Positions 55,128 through 63,292 of a DNA stretch of 64,000 bases are shown in pieces. The notes below the pieces were generated by a model. It was given only the letters and a program-made list of their open reading frames with translations, did not search any database and was not told the DNA's origin. A program made the position numbers and the translations under genes. Position 1 is the first letter of the stretch. Every line of letters begins with the position of its first letter. The stretch is from Clostridia bacterium (GTDB taxonomy: Bacteria; Bacillota; Clostridia; Oscillospirales; QAKW01), in contig JAGBEI010000031.1 in assembly GCA_017937065.1 (NCBI GenBank), forward strand, positions 62,001 through 126,000, written 5' to 3'.

Positions 55128-55607
55128 ATGAAAATATCAGTAAAAGGAATAACGACAAGCGCTGTAATTGCTGCGGCGTACGTTGTGCTTACACTGCCGT
55201 TTGCTTCGGTAGGCTTCGGTCCCGTACAGTTTCGCATTGCGGAAGTCTTTACCGTTCTGCCGTTTCTGTCGCCCTATGCGATTTTCGGCAATTTTATAGG
55301 CTGCTTTGTATCAAATATGCTGTTTTCAACGCCGCTTGATATGGTAGTGGGCAGTCTTGCAACGCTTTTGGCGGCGTTTCTTACATATAAATGCAAAAAA
55401 GTGTATACCGCAGCTTTGCCGCCTGTAATCGTAAACGCGCTTGTCATCGGCACAATGCTTTCCGTAATCAGCGACGGATTTACACCGATACTGCTTTTAA
55501 GCTATATCGGAAGCATAGCATTGTCACAGTTTATTGTCTGCTTTATTCTCGGAATACCGTTTATAAAGCTACTCCAAAAATATAAGCTGGATAAACTTAT
55601 GAAATAA
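55128..55607 (+). CDS. QueT-family transporter (queuosine precursor ECF S-component-like)
   Basis: 159 residues, five to six TM helices; the motif ASVGFGPVQFRIAEVFTVLPFLSPYAIFG is typical of QueT proteins, the substrate-binding component for preQ1 or queuosine-type precursors. No preQ1 riboswitch-like sequence occurs in the 40-nt gap after lepA. AGAGGA precedes ATG. Likely lepA co-transcribed. Confidence 0.82.
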   Translation: MKISVKGITTSAVIAAAYVVLTLPFASVGFGPVQFRIAEVFTVLPFLSPYAIFGNFIGCFVSNMLFSTPLDMVVGSLATLLAAFLTYKCKKVYTAALPPVIVNALVIGTMLSVISDGFTPILLLSYIGSIALSQFIVCFILGIPFIKLLQKYKLDKLMK

Positions 55608-55643
55608 AACAGCAGCAACCGTTCGGCGGTTGCTGCTGTTTTA
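55606..55643. terminator. Strong bidirectional terminator
   Basis: A perfect 16-bp stem (55606-55621 with 55627-55642) of CAG/CTG-rich sequence ends in A- and T-runs between the convergent queT-like gene and the ABC uptake operon. Confidence 0.93.
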
Positions 55644-56198
55644 TTTTAATTCGATTACTTTATCTGCTATACATATATCCCCGTCATCATGCGTGACAAA
55701 CATAACCTGGCGTCCGTCAGCCGCCAAAAGTTCAAGCATACAGCTGCGGTTTTCGGCATCCAGCGCGGAGAAAGGCTCGTCAAGCAGCAGCAGCTCCGCG
55801 TCATATGCAAGTGCGCGCGCAAAGGATACCCGCTGCTTCATACCCCCTGACAGCTGACCGGGATACTTGTCAAATTCACTTATACCGACGCTTTTCAGAA
55901 TTCTTTCGGCATAGCCGGAATTTCTATCATAATCATGCAAAACCGCCGTTATGTTCTCAAGCGCGGTAAGCCACGGGAAAAGCCGCGGCTCCTGAAACAT
56001 CACCGAAATTTTTTTATCACATACAAACCTGCCTTTGCACGGCTTTACAATCCCCGCCGCGACCGACAAAAGCGTAGTTTTGCCGCAGCCCGACGGTCCC
56101 TTCACAGCGGTTATGCGGCTTTCGGACAGATCTGCGCTGAACCCGTCCAGCACTGTTTTTTCTCCGTATTTTACGGTCACATTGTCAAAACACAGCAT
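55641..56198 (-). CDS. ABC importer ATPase (nitrate/sulfonate type)
   Basis: 185 residues, short for the family (SsuB is about 250) because the C-terminus ends right after the core. Walker A KGPSGCGKTT, signature LSGGMKQRVSFARA, Walker B LLLLDEPFSALDA, H-loop VTHDD. It energises the importer with the permease at 56204-56959 and the binding lipoprotein. The gene stops inside the terminator stem. Confidence 0.9.
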   Translation of the reverse strand: MLCFDNVTVKYGEKTVLDGFSADLSESRITAVKGPSGCGKTTLLSVAAGIVKPCKGRFVCDKKISVMFQEPRLFPWLTALENITAVLHDYDRNSGYAERILKSVGISEFDKYPGQLSGGMKQRVSFARALAYDAELLLLDEPFSALDAENRSCMLELLAADGRQVMFVTHDDGDICIADKVIELK

Positions 56199-56203
56199 GT
56201 TTT

Positions 56204-56959
56204 TTACCCGCCCTGCCTTTCATAACGTCTGCCCGCCCGTGAAAGGGCGGCACAGATTACGTTTTCTATAATGACGCTTAAAACTATGACAACGGCGCTC
56301 CATGCAAACAGATCGGTAGTTTCAAGATACATTTTGCTGCCGTAAATCATTTTGCCGATAGAAACAGCCGGAACAGCCAAAACCTCCGCCGCGACCCCCG
56401 CCTTCCATGCAAGCCCCAGCGACGAACGGCAGGCGGACAAAAAGTACGGAAATACGGAAGGTATGTACAAAATACGTATCTTTTTCCGAAAACCGAATCC
56501 AAAGCTGCGGCAAACCTGCCAAAGACCGCGGTCAATCGCAAGCATTCCGCCGCTTACATTAGAGTGTACAACAGGCAGCGCGATAAGAACGGTTATAAAT
56601 ACGGGCAGAACATTGCGGTCAAGCCATAAAAGCGCAAGCATTATAAATGATGCAACCGGCGTTGCCTTTATAATATTTATCACCGGCGATATAACGGCAC
56701 GCGCAAGTCTGAAACGAAAGCACACAACCGCAGTCAGCACACCCAAAATCAACGCGGCAAAAATACCGAGCAATATACGCAAAAGGGATATTCCCGCCGT
56801 CTGCCAAAACTGTGACGTTGCCCCCAGCTCCAAAAGCCGTTTTACAACGCTTACGGGACCGGGCAGCAAAAGCGGACTGGCAACAGCTGCTGAAGCCGCC
56901 TGCCAGACCGCCAGCCAAAACAGTGCAGATATTAAATTTACAGTCAGTTTTTTTCTCAA
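56204..56959 (-). CDS. ABC importer permease (SsuC/TauC-like)
   Basis: 251 residues, six TM helices. The coupling-loop EAA-like motif appears in AIDRGLWQVCRSFGFGFRKKIRILYIPSVFPYF. The start is TTG 56959, directly after the stop of the binding protein, with a weak AGGA three bases upstream. Inserts into the membrane as a homodimer. Substrate as for the cluster: sulfonate-, nitrate-, thiamine-precursor- or ethanolamine-like; not resolved. Confidence 0.9.
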   Translation of the reverse strand: MRKKLTVNLISALFWLAVWQAASAAVASPLLLPGPVSVVKRLLELGATSQFWQTAGISLLRILLGIFAALILGVLTAVVCFRFRLARAVISPVINIIKATPVASFIMLALLWLDRNVLPVFITVLIALPVVHSNVSGGMLAIDRGLWQVCRSFGFGFRKKIRILYIPSVFPYFLSACRSSLGLAWKAGVAAEVLAVPAVSIGKMIYGSKMYLETTDLFAWSAVVIVLSVIIENVICAALSRAGRRYERQGG

Positions 56960-57946
56960 CTATCCTAAATAGTAAATATCATCCGCAGGCAGGGCGCCGC
57001 CGACGGACTTGGGATCGGCATCAAACATTACATTAAAAAAAGTATTCAGCGATTCTTTCATGCTGTCCCCCGCAATATAGCAGAGATTACAGTTTGGTAT
57101 CGCATTTTCCGCAACCGCGGCTTTCTCAAAAATTCCGTGAGCGGCAATCATTTCGGATGCCTCCTTCGGATTTTCATTTACAAATGTGACGGACGCGCTG
57201 TATTCTTCCAGGAATTTATTTAGCTCATTCGGATTTTCCTCTGCAAATTTCTTCGATACCACAATACAGCCCTGCATGAGCGAATCCTTCTGTGCTACCT
57301 TGTTCCATTCCGCGGTCAGGTCAAGAACCGTGTTTAATTTGTCATTTGCCGATTTTGCTATTGTCACCATCGGCTCGGGAAGAACCGCAAGCTCAACCTT
57401 ACCGCTTGCCACCGCTGTACGCAGGTCTGCGGGTGCATTATAGGTAAAATCAAGAGTTATATCCTCCCCCACCTTTAGACCGTTTTGCTCACAGAGATAT
57501 GCCGTGATATACTCGGGATTGGAGCCCTGACCGGGAACATAAAGCGTTTTTCCCTTAAGGTCGGCAAAGCTCTTTACGGTATCGCCGTTTTCAACAACGT
57601 ACAAAACGCCGAGCGTATTCACTGCCGCAACCTTAATTTGACCCTGAGTTTTATTATAAACCACAGCCGCCGCGTTTGTCGGCAGAGCGGCAATATCAAC
57701 ACTTCCGCTGATGAGCGCGGCATTGACGGCAGATGCGTCACTCTCTACGGAAAAATTATAGTTAAGCGCAGCGGTGCCGTTTTTACTGTCGTCAATGAGC
57801 TTTGCAGCCCCGAACCCCGTCGTGCCGTTAAGCACCATAACCGAAATTTCCTTCTCGGCATCATATGCCGGAGCTTTATCGGCACACGACACAAGCGAAA
57901 ATACCATAACCAATACGGTTATAACCAAAAACAGTCTCTTTTTCAT
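56960..57946 (-). CDS. ABC importer substrate-binding lipoprotein
   Basis: 328 residues. Lipoprotein signal MKKRLFLVITVLVMVFSLVSC with Cys21. NMT1/SsuA-type periplasmic-binding fold: SDASAVNAALISGSVDIAALPTNAAAV, LYVPGQGSNPEYITAYLC, KVELAVLPEPMV. AGGAGG lies 9 nt before ATG. Delivers the ligand to the SsuC-like permease. Confidence 0.9.
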   Translation of the reverse strand: MKKRLFLVITVLVMVFSLVSCADKAPAYDAEKEISVMVLNGTTGFGAAKLIDDSKNGTAALNYNFSVESDASAVNAALISGSVDIAALPTNAAAVVYNKTQGQIKVAAVNTLGVLYVVENGDTVKSFADLKGKTLYVPGQGSNPEYITAYLCEQNGLKVGEDITLDFTYNAPADLRTAVASGKVELAVLPEPMVTIAKSANDKLNTVLDLTAEWNKVAQKDSLMQGCIVVSKKFAEENPNELNKFLEEYSASVTFVNENPKEASEMIAAHGIFEKAAVAENAIPNCNLCYIAGDSMKESLNTFFNVMFDADPKSVGGALPADDIYYLG

Positions 57947-57958
57947 TTCAGTTTCCTC

Positions 57959-58603
57959 CTAATATCTTTTAATCATATTTTGCCGGTCGAGTATTGTTAT
58001 ATCATTGCCATCCCGTAAAATACATCCGTCCGACACCATCTTATCCAGCGCACGGTAAAGCGACGCACGGCCGATACCGAGCATATCGGAGACTGATGTA
58101 AGATTGACCGGAAGATGCAGTCTGTCCTCGCCGAACGAATCAAGAAACACGGCAAGCTTGCGCTCAGCACTGCCGGCAGTCAGATAGGTTATTTTTTTAT
58201 TGAGATACCCTATCCTTCCGCTTAAAAACGAAATATACCCGTACATAAAAGAGTTGTCATTTTCAAGCATATACCGCACTGTCTCTTCGTCAAAAAACAA
58301 GACCTGCGACTCACCCTTGGAAAAGACGCGGCTTATCTGCTTTTCCTCAGCGAAAAGACCTGCGACACCGCACACCTCACCGCTGCCTATTCTGCGCAAA
58401 AGCAGACGGCGGCGGCTGTCACTTGAATAAGCATGGGCACTCCCGCTGAGCAAGACCGCAAGGCTTTTGTAAATCTCGATTTCCTGACCCGAGCCGTATC
58501 TTGCAGTACGCGCATTTTTAAGCGCGCAAAGCAGAACATCACTTTTTATATCCGCAAACAACCGAATATTTTTAATTTTTACAAGATATTTTTGAGCTTC
58601 CAT
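57959..58603 (-). CDS. Crp/Fnr-family regulator
   Basis: 214 residues from ATG 58603 (upstream in-frame codons fall in the promoter and are rejected); GGGG 9 nt before it. The N-terminal cNMP-like beta barrel (about 15-115) carries an RMISRV-like loop; HTH TSVSDMLGIGRASLYRALDKMVSDGCIL lies at 165-192. Weak Cys content, so an Fnr-type iron-sulfur cluster is unlikely. First gene of the four-gene ABC operon; divergent from a DMT permease. Confidence 0.9.
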   Translation of the reverse strand: MEAQKYLVKIKNIRLFADIKSDVLLCALKNARTARYGSGQEIEIYKSLAVLLSGSAHAYSSDSRRRLLLRRIGSGEVCGVAGLFAEEKQISRVFSKGESQVLFFDEETVRYMLENDNSFMYGYISFLSGRIGYLNKKITYLTAGSAERKLAVFLDSFGEDRLHLPVNLTSVSDMLGIGRASLYRALDKMVSDGCILRDGNDITILDRQNMIKRY

Positions 58604-58639
58604 TCTCAACCCCAAAATTGTATCATATGAGACATATAT

Positions 58640-58668
58640 ATAATAATACCAATAAAGTCGTTTGTCAA
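58640..58668 (-). promoter_or_regulatory. Promoter for crp-ABC importer operon
   Basis: Minus strand TTGACA (58663-58668), 17-bp spacer, TATTAT (58640-58645). Its -35 forms half of a 12-bp palindrome. Confidence 0.85.
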
Positions 58669-58670
58669 TA

Positions 58671-58699
58671 TTGACTTGATAAATTTTTGAGGATATAAT
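58671..58699 (+). promoter_or_regulatory. Promoter for DMT permease, apparently leaderless
   Basis: TTGACT (58671-58676), 17-bp spacer, TATAAT (58694-58699). The ATG begins at 58707, seven bases after the -10 element, so transcription should start at or next to the A of ATG. The GTCAATATTGAC palindrome (58664-58675) links both -35 elements. Confidence 0.85.
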
Positions 58700-58706
58700 A
58701 TTCTGC

Positions 58707-59582
58707 ATGAAAATAAACGGAAAAACAAAGGGAATAATCTGCATTATCGCGGCAGCGTTCGGATTCTCGCTGATGTCGGTGTTTGTGCGTCTGGCAGGCG
58801 ACCTGCCGTCTTTTCAAAAAGCATTTTTCAGAAACTTTATTGCGCTTATTTTTATGACCGGCACGCTTTTGAAAAAGAAAACAGGCTTTTTGCCCCGAAA
58901 AGAAAATGCTCTTTATCTTGTGGGACGCTCACTGTTCGGTACGATAGGAATTGTCTGCAATTTCTATGCAATAGACAGGCTGGTACTTGCAGACGCCAAC
59001 ATGTTAAATAAGCTTTCGCCGTTTTTTGCAATAATTTTTTCGGCGCTGCTGCTTAAGGAAAAGCCGGATATAGTACAGCTATGCGCAGTCGCCGCCGCAT
59101 TTGCGGGAACGGTTATGATAGTAAAGCCGGGATTTACCGGAATGTCTTTTTTTCCTGCGGCAGTCGGAACACTCGGCGGTGCAGGCGCCGGAATTGCATA
59201 TACATTTGTCAGAAAGCTCGGATGCAGAGGAGAGGACAGCACCAAAATTATATTCTGGTTTTCTGCGTTTTCCACTGCGGTATGTCTGGGATTTATGCTG
59301 ATACCCGGAAATTTTGAAAAAATGAGCGTGCGGCAGCTTTTGTTTATGTGCCTTGCGGGACTTTGTGCGTGCATAGGTCAGTTCGGAATAACAAATGCGT
59401 ACATCTTTGCGCCGGCAAAGGAGATATCGGTATACGACTACTCACAGGTAGTTTTTGCTGCGCTGCTGGGATTTATTCTTTTCGGGCAAATCCCCGATAT
59501 ACTCAGCATTCTCGGATACGCTCTTATCTGCGGCGCGGGCATTGCGATGTTTTTTTATAATAAAAGGAGGACGTACTCATGA
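58707..59582 (+). CDS. DMT/EamA-family permease
   Basis: 291 residues, ten TM helices in two EamA repeats; start MKINGKTKGIICIIAAAFGFSLMSVFVRLAG is typical. The consensus promoter predicts transcription starting at the ATG, so no ribosome site of its own can lie in the mRNA. Divergent from the Crp regulator; ends in a 4-nt overlap with a P-loop kinase gene. Substrate unknown. Confidence 0.88.
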   Translation: MKINGKTKGIICIIAAAFGFSLMSVFVRLAGDLPSFQKAFFRNFIALIFMTGTLLKKKTGFLPRKENALYLVGRSLFGTIGIVCNFYAIDRLVLADANMLNKLSPFFAIIFSALLLKEKPDIVQLCAVAAAFAGTVMIVKPGFTGMSFFPAAVGTLGGAGAGIAYTFVRKLGCRGEDSTKIIFWFSAFSTAVCLGFMLIPGNFEKMSVRQLLFMCLAGLCACIGQFGITNAYIFAPAKEISVYDYSQVVFAALLGFILFGQIPDILSILGYALICGAGIAMFFYNKRRTYS

Positions 59583-60091
59583 TAATCCTAATTTTCGGAT
59601 GTTCTCATACGGGCAAAACCTGCCTTGCGCAGCGTCTGCTCGAAAAATACAAATATCCTTATCTTTCAATAGACCATCTCAAAATGGGGCTTATCAGAAG
59701 CGGTCAGACAGAGCTTACGCCCGAAGACGACAATGAGCTAACGGAATATCTGTGGCCGATAGTTTCGGAAATTATAAAAACCGCCGTTGAAAACAATCAA
59801 AATCTGATTGTTGAAGGGTGCTATATCCCGTTTGACTTCAAAAAGGATTTCACGGACGAGTATGCAAAGCATATACGCCATGTGTGTCTTGTGATGAGCG
59901 GAAAATACATTGAAACACACTTTGACGATATAATAAGCCATGCAAGCGATACGGAACAGCGCTCTGACGAATCTTGGCTCACAACAGAATTTCTCATTGA
60001 GGAAAATGAGCACAGCCTTGCAATGTGCAAAAAATACGGCTGCGAATACATTTTAATAGATAGCGAATATAACGTAGATTTGATAATTTAA
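59579..60091 (+). CDS. P-loop kinase-like protein
   Basis: 170 residues. Walker A GCSHTGKTC at 7-15, followed by a DHLK motif near residue 33 and a lid-type region with many charges. A Walker-B-like LIVEGCYIPF lies near 80. It resembles adenylate-kinase-like or zeta-type small kinases that phosphorylate sugars, shikimate or nucleosides. ATG in a 4-nt overlap with the DMT permease, so the pair may import and phosphorylate a metabolite. Confidence 0.8.
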   Translation: MIILIFGCSHTGKTCLAQRLLEKYKYPYLSIDHLKMGLIRSGQTELTPEDDNELTEYLWPIVSEIIKTAVENNQNLIVEGCYIPFDFKKDFTDEYAKHIRHVCLVMSGKYIETHFDDIISHASDTEQRSDESWLTTEFLIEENEHSLAMCKKYGCEYILIDSEYNVDLII

Positions 60092-60122
60092 AAAGGTTGT
60101 GAATATTTCACAGCCTTTATTA
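60092..60122 (+). terminator. Terminator after kinase gene
   Basis: An 11-bp stem (60092-60102 with 60108-60118) with one G-U pair; moderate T-run. Confidence 0.65.
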
Positions 60123-60217
60123 TTGGATATTTTCACTATAAATCAATCTGTAAACAATGCATTTCAATCGTATTATTGTGCAAGAGTTACAATAATTTAT
60201 TTAATTTTAAAAGAGTA

Positions 60218-60246
60218 TTGACATATGCTGCCGCTTTTTCTATTAT
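60218..60246 (+). promoter_or_regulatory. Promoter upstream of metzincin fragment and lipoprotein gene
   Basis: TTGACA (60218-60223), 17-bp spacer, TATTAT (60241-60246), consensus -35. Confidence 0.8.
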
Positions 60247-60251
60247 GTAAT

Positions 60252-60362
60252 CATGGTTAACACTCGGAATCAACGATGTATTACGACACAAACTACGGAG
60301 AGACAAAAAAGCGTACATTGGAGCAGGACGATATCAACGGCTTTAACGTAATCTTCAGATAA
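60252..60362 (+). pseudogene. C-terminal remnant of a matrixin/metzincin-type metalloprotease
   Basis: Reading the frame of ATG 60276: an in-frame TAA at 60258, then HSESTMYYDTNYG and LEQDDINGFNVIFR, stop at 60360-60362. This is the end of an M10-like protease, with the third zinc His (HS), the Met-turn (STMYY) and a closing DDINGFN helix. The remainder, including HExxH, is missing. It lies between a consensus promoter and the lipoprotein ribosome site, hence inside that gene's leader. Confidence 0.6.
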
Positions 60363-60375
60363 GGAGGAAATAATA

Positions 60376-61011
60376 ATGAAAAAATTAATTATTACTGTTA
60401 TCGCATTAATAGCTTTAGTGTCATTTTCAGCCTGTAAGCAAATGCCGGAATCAGAAAACAACATGCAGGGTTCGTCGTCCGAAAACTCCGTTTCATACCA
60501 TAATGACAATGATACACTAATAACGAATTCTGAAAACGAGCAGGAACCATCAACAATCTATATGGTAGACTCGATGTTTCAATCCTTTGATGCCGCGCAA
60601 CTGGAAGAGATTGCCGATCTTATCATAACCGCGGGCTTTGACGGTACCACAAGCACATTCACGGTAGACGAAAACGCGGGAATATACCGTTCTGATTACG
60701 CCTATACACAGCAGTTTGTAGCTCCGACGGTTACAATCAAAGGCAATGCACCGGAAACTGTAAATATCAGACGCACAGGCGGTATAAATAAGGAAGGCAT
60801 ACCGGTTATATCAAACGACCCCGAGCTTGTAAGCGGCAAAAGCTACCTGCTTTATCTGGAAGAAAACGAGCCTGCGTTCAGTGACGATGAACAAAGCTTC
60901 ACTATACTGGAATTTTTCGAAATAAAATCAGACGGTACGCTCGATACAAAAGACAGAGATGCTGACGACGCAGCCGCTGTCATCAGCCTGTATAATGAGC
61001 ATAAAAGCTGA
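60376..61011 (+). CDS. Lipoprotein of unknown function
   Basis: 211 residues. AAGGAGG before ATG. Lipoprotein signal MKKLIITVIALIALVSFSAC (Cys20), then a Ser/Asn/Glu-rich linker of about 45 residues and a beta-rich domain (DLIITAGFDGTTSTFTV, TVTIKGNAPETVNIRRTGG, GKSYLLYLEENEPAFSDDE) similar in outline to small cell-surface lipoproteins. Secreted and lipid-anchored. No family recognised. Preceded by a truncated metzincin gene. Confidence 0.75.
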   Translation: MKKLIITVIALIALVSFSACKQMPESENNMQGSSSENSVSYHNDNDTLITNSENEQEPSTIYMVDSMFQSFDAAQLEEIADLIITAGFDGTTSTFTVDENAGIYRSDYAYTQQFVAPTVTIKGNAPETVNIRRTGGINKEGIPVISNDPELVSGKSYLLYLEENEPAFSDDEQSFTILEFFEIKSDGTLDTKDRDADDAAAVISLYNEHKS

Positions 61012-61100
61012 GTTTTTACCGCAAATAAAAAGGGCGTTTATGTCAGTCTATGCTAAAACAGTATAGTAATTGACGGTCCTTCAGGGGCTTGCGGAGAATT

Positions 61101-61135
61101 AAGCATATCACATTATAAATGTGATATGCTTTTTT
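61101..61135 (+). terminator. Terminator downstream of lipoprotein gene
   Basis: A perfect 13-bp stem (61101-61113 with 61119-61131) and T-run. The 90 bases between the gene and this hairpin hold a second small stem-loop (61049-61067 region) but no gene. Confidence 0.85.
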
Positions 61136-61241
61136 CGATTATGTGATAAACAGTAAAATGACAGATGTGTAAAATCGCCGTATTTTCAATACCTTCTGCC
61201 GACAAAACAAGCAGGATATTAAACCCTAAAAATATGTTCTA

Positions 61242-61766
61242 TCATTCCGCTTTTCTGACATATTCACTTTTGATAATATCTGCAATTTCTTCAGGACTTT
61301 CCCGACAATCATTGTTTAACCACTTTTTCAGTACAGCATTAAGACCGTTTTTAAAAAATTCTATATGATAGTCAACATACCTCATATCAAAATACTTTTG
61401 CGCCAGTTCCATATCAAAACCGACAATATCCACATTGATATTTCCTATTTTGAAATAAGTTTTATAAAACAACTGATTTTCCTTAATATGATAAAACAAC
61501 CGCGTAAAATCGTTACTTCGTGTTTCGGTTTTTATTTCGTTTGCATATAACGATAAAAATTCTTCTTCAAGATGTTTACACACCTTGTCGGCAAGGTCAT
61601 ATATGTCGGTAAAATTTGAGTAAAACGTGCTCCTGTTCAAGCCGGTAATTTTGCAAATTTCGGAAACAGAAATACAGTCAAGCTCTTTTGTCTGCAATAA
61701 ATTTATAAATGCCTTTTCTATTTTGTTAACGCTTTCTTTTCTCCTTTTATTATTCGGTGTATTCAT
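61242..61766 (-). CDS. TetR/AcrR-family regulator
   Basis: 174 residues from ATG 61766 (GGAGG 7 nt upstream; an earlier in-frame start overlaps the ribosome site). N-terminal TetR helix-turn-helix ISVSEICKITGLNRSTFYSNFTDIYDLADKV at about 35-65; variable ligand-binding C-terminus rich in Phe and Asp. Divergent from a three-gene membrane operon, which it probably represses or activates. Confidence 0.9.
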   Translation of the reverse strand: MNTPNNKRRKESVNKIEKAFINLLQTKELDCISVSEICKITGLNRSTFYSNFTDIYDLADKVCKHLEEEFLSLYANEIKTETRSNDFTRLFYHIKENQLFYKTYFKIGNINVDIVGFDMELAQKYFDMRYVDYHIEFFKNGLNAVLKKWLNNDCRESPEEIADIIKSEYVRKAE

Positions 61767-61828
61767 AATATCCTCCATTAAACCAACACATATATCGAAA
61801 TTGATGATTGTTTTTAAATTTTAATTAT

Positions 61829-61857
61829 ATTATACTTTAATCACATTAAAGGCACAA
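61829..61857 (-). promoter_or_regulatory. Promoter for tetR gene
   Basis: Minus strand TTGTGC (61852-61857), 17-bp spacer, TATAAT (61829-61834). Nearby AT-rich TTTAATCA repeats could serve as operators. Confidence 0.6.
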
Positions 61858-61896
61858 CTGTTGTTTTAATCAAATTTAATTTCGGAGGTCATTCAG

Positions 61897-62265
61897 ATGA
61901 AAAAAAGTAATTTTACAGCCCTTGTGTTGGGAACAATAGGCGGAGTGTTGTTTGCACTCGGAATGTGCATGGCTCTTTTGCCCGAATGGAACTCATTTAA
62001 GCCGGGTATTGTATTCGGGACAATAGGTATAATATTAGAGCTCATAACTGTATTTGTATGGCGTAAAATGGAAAATAAAGCACCGATCAAAGTAAGCGGC
62101 AAAGGGGTCAGTGCAGTTGTTGTTGCCATTATCGGAGCATTAACACTCGGAGTGGGTATGTGTTTTTGTATGGTATGGGAAAATATCGTGACGGGTACAA
62201 TTATAGGTCTTGTGGGAATTACAGCTCTTTTAATGCTTATACCAATAACAAAAGGCATTAAGTAA
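61897..62265 (+). CDS. Four-helix membrane protein (TetR-linked operon)
   Basis: 122 residues with four TM helices (about 8-26, 35-55, 68-88, 95-115). CGGAGG lies before ATG. The gene ends directly at the next start (62266). Similar small proteins occur next to TetR and the 11-residue-repeat gene in related genomes, from my recollection. Function unknown. Confidence 0.78.
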   Translation: MKKSNFTALVLGTIGGVLFALGMCMALLPEWNSFKPGIVFGTIGIILELITVFVWRKMENKAPIKVSGKGVSAVVVAIIGALTLGVGMCFCMVWENIVTGTIIGLVGITALLMLIPITKGIK

Positions 62266-62895
62266 ATGAATATTAAAAATATGCTGAAAAGCAGCAGAAA
62301 ACGCATATTGCATATTGCATTACTGAGTCTTGTACTTAACACTGTATATGCTTTAGGGAATTTCGCTCTCGGAATTTGGAGCAGATCATACTGGTTTTTA
62401 ACGATGGGGGCATACAACCTGATTTTGGCAATAATGCGTTTTTCTGTTGTTATGTCTGACAGGAAAAACGATAAAAATGTTTCGGGGATTTTTGTTCAAA
62501 GATTTATCGGAATAATGATTATTCTGTTAGGCTTTATATTAGGCGGCAGTGTGTATTTAAGTATCAATTTTGATGTTGCGCATAAGTATCATGAAATTAT
62601 AATGATAACAATAGCAACATATACATTTACTAAAATTACACTTGCAATTATAAACTATATAAAAAGAAATAAATTCAATTCACATATCATATCAACGATT
62701 AGATGTATAGCGTTATGCGATGCAACAGTATCTATGTATTCTATGCAAAAGTCGATGCTTGTTTCGTTTGAGGGAATGACGATAAATAAAATTTCTCTGA
62801 TGAATACTTTAACGGGAGCAGGTATTGTTATCATAGTAATCGCGCTCGGTGTGTTATTGATTAAAAAATCAAAAAAGGAGATAAAAAATGGCTAA
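62266..62895 (+). CDS. Multi-pass membrane protein (TetR-linked operon)
   Basis: 209 residues, five to six TM helices. It starts at the base after the preceding stop, and its end overlaps the repeat-protein gene by 8 nt. The N-terminus is basic (SSRKRILH). No family recognised; translation is coupled with both neighbours. Confidence 0.78.
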   Translation: MNIKNMLKSSRKRILHIALLSLVLNTVYALGNFALGIWSRSYWFLTMGAYNLILAIMRFSVVMSDRKNDKNVSGIFVQRFIGIMIILLGFILGGSVYLSINFDVAHKYHEIIMITIATYTFTKITLAIINYIKRNKFNSHIISTIRCIALCDATVSMYSMQKSMLVSFEGMTINKISLMNTLTGAGIVIIVIALGVLLIKKSKKEIKNG

Positions 62896-63109
62896 ATCAA
62901 AAATAGCGAAAGGCGTTCAGAAAATATCTGACGGAGTAGCCGACGGCTACAAAAAAATCGAAACCGGTGTTGTTAACGGATATAAGAAAATCGAAACAGG
63001 GGTAGTCGACGGTTATACAAAAATAGAGGATAAATTTGTAGATACATTTTTAACAAAAGACGGAGAGACAGTTGAAGAAGCAAAGCAAAGATTGAAGGGT
63101 AACAATTAA
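62888..63109 (+). CDS. Small protein with 11-residue amphipathic repeats
   Basis: 73 residues. Residues 16-48 hold three near-identical 11-residue units of the pattern G-V-V-x-G-Y-x-K-I-E-x, then KFVDTFLTKDGETVEEAKQRLKG. Such hendecad repeats form long amphipathic helices that lie on membranes or coil together (apolipoprotein- and LEA-like). The closing FLTKDGETVEEAKQRL is a soluble helix. AAGGAG precedes ATG. Probably a membrane-peripheral partner of the two upstream proteins. Confidence 0.8.
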   Translation: MAKSKIAKGVQKISDGVADGYKKIETGVVNGYKKIETGVVDGYTKIEDKFVDTFLTKDGETVEEAKQRLKGNN

Positions 63110-63138
63110 TCCCGTTTTTACAATGGATAATTTAATAA

Positions 63139-63187
63139 ACGGATCTGTCGTACGGCTATGTGTGATTTTCGGCAGGTCTGTTTTTAT
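63139..63187 (+). terminator. Terminator of TetR-linked operon
   Basis: A 12-bp stem with three G-U pairs (63139-63150 with 63170-63181), then TTTTATT. Confidence 0.7.
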
Positions 63188-63213
63188 TATACGAGCATAA
63201 AGAAATATATATA

Positions 63214-63243
63214 AAAAACGGCATAGAAAACCTATGCCGTTTC
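63214..63243 (-). terminator. Terminator of tfoX-like gene
   Basis: A perfect 11-bp stem (63216-63226 with 63232-63242) with a T-run on the minus strand. Confidence 0.85.
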
Positions 63244-63292
63244 AACGAAATCAGTATACTTTTTCATCGAGTACTCTCAAAAAGCGTCATTA

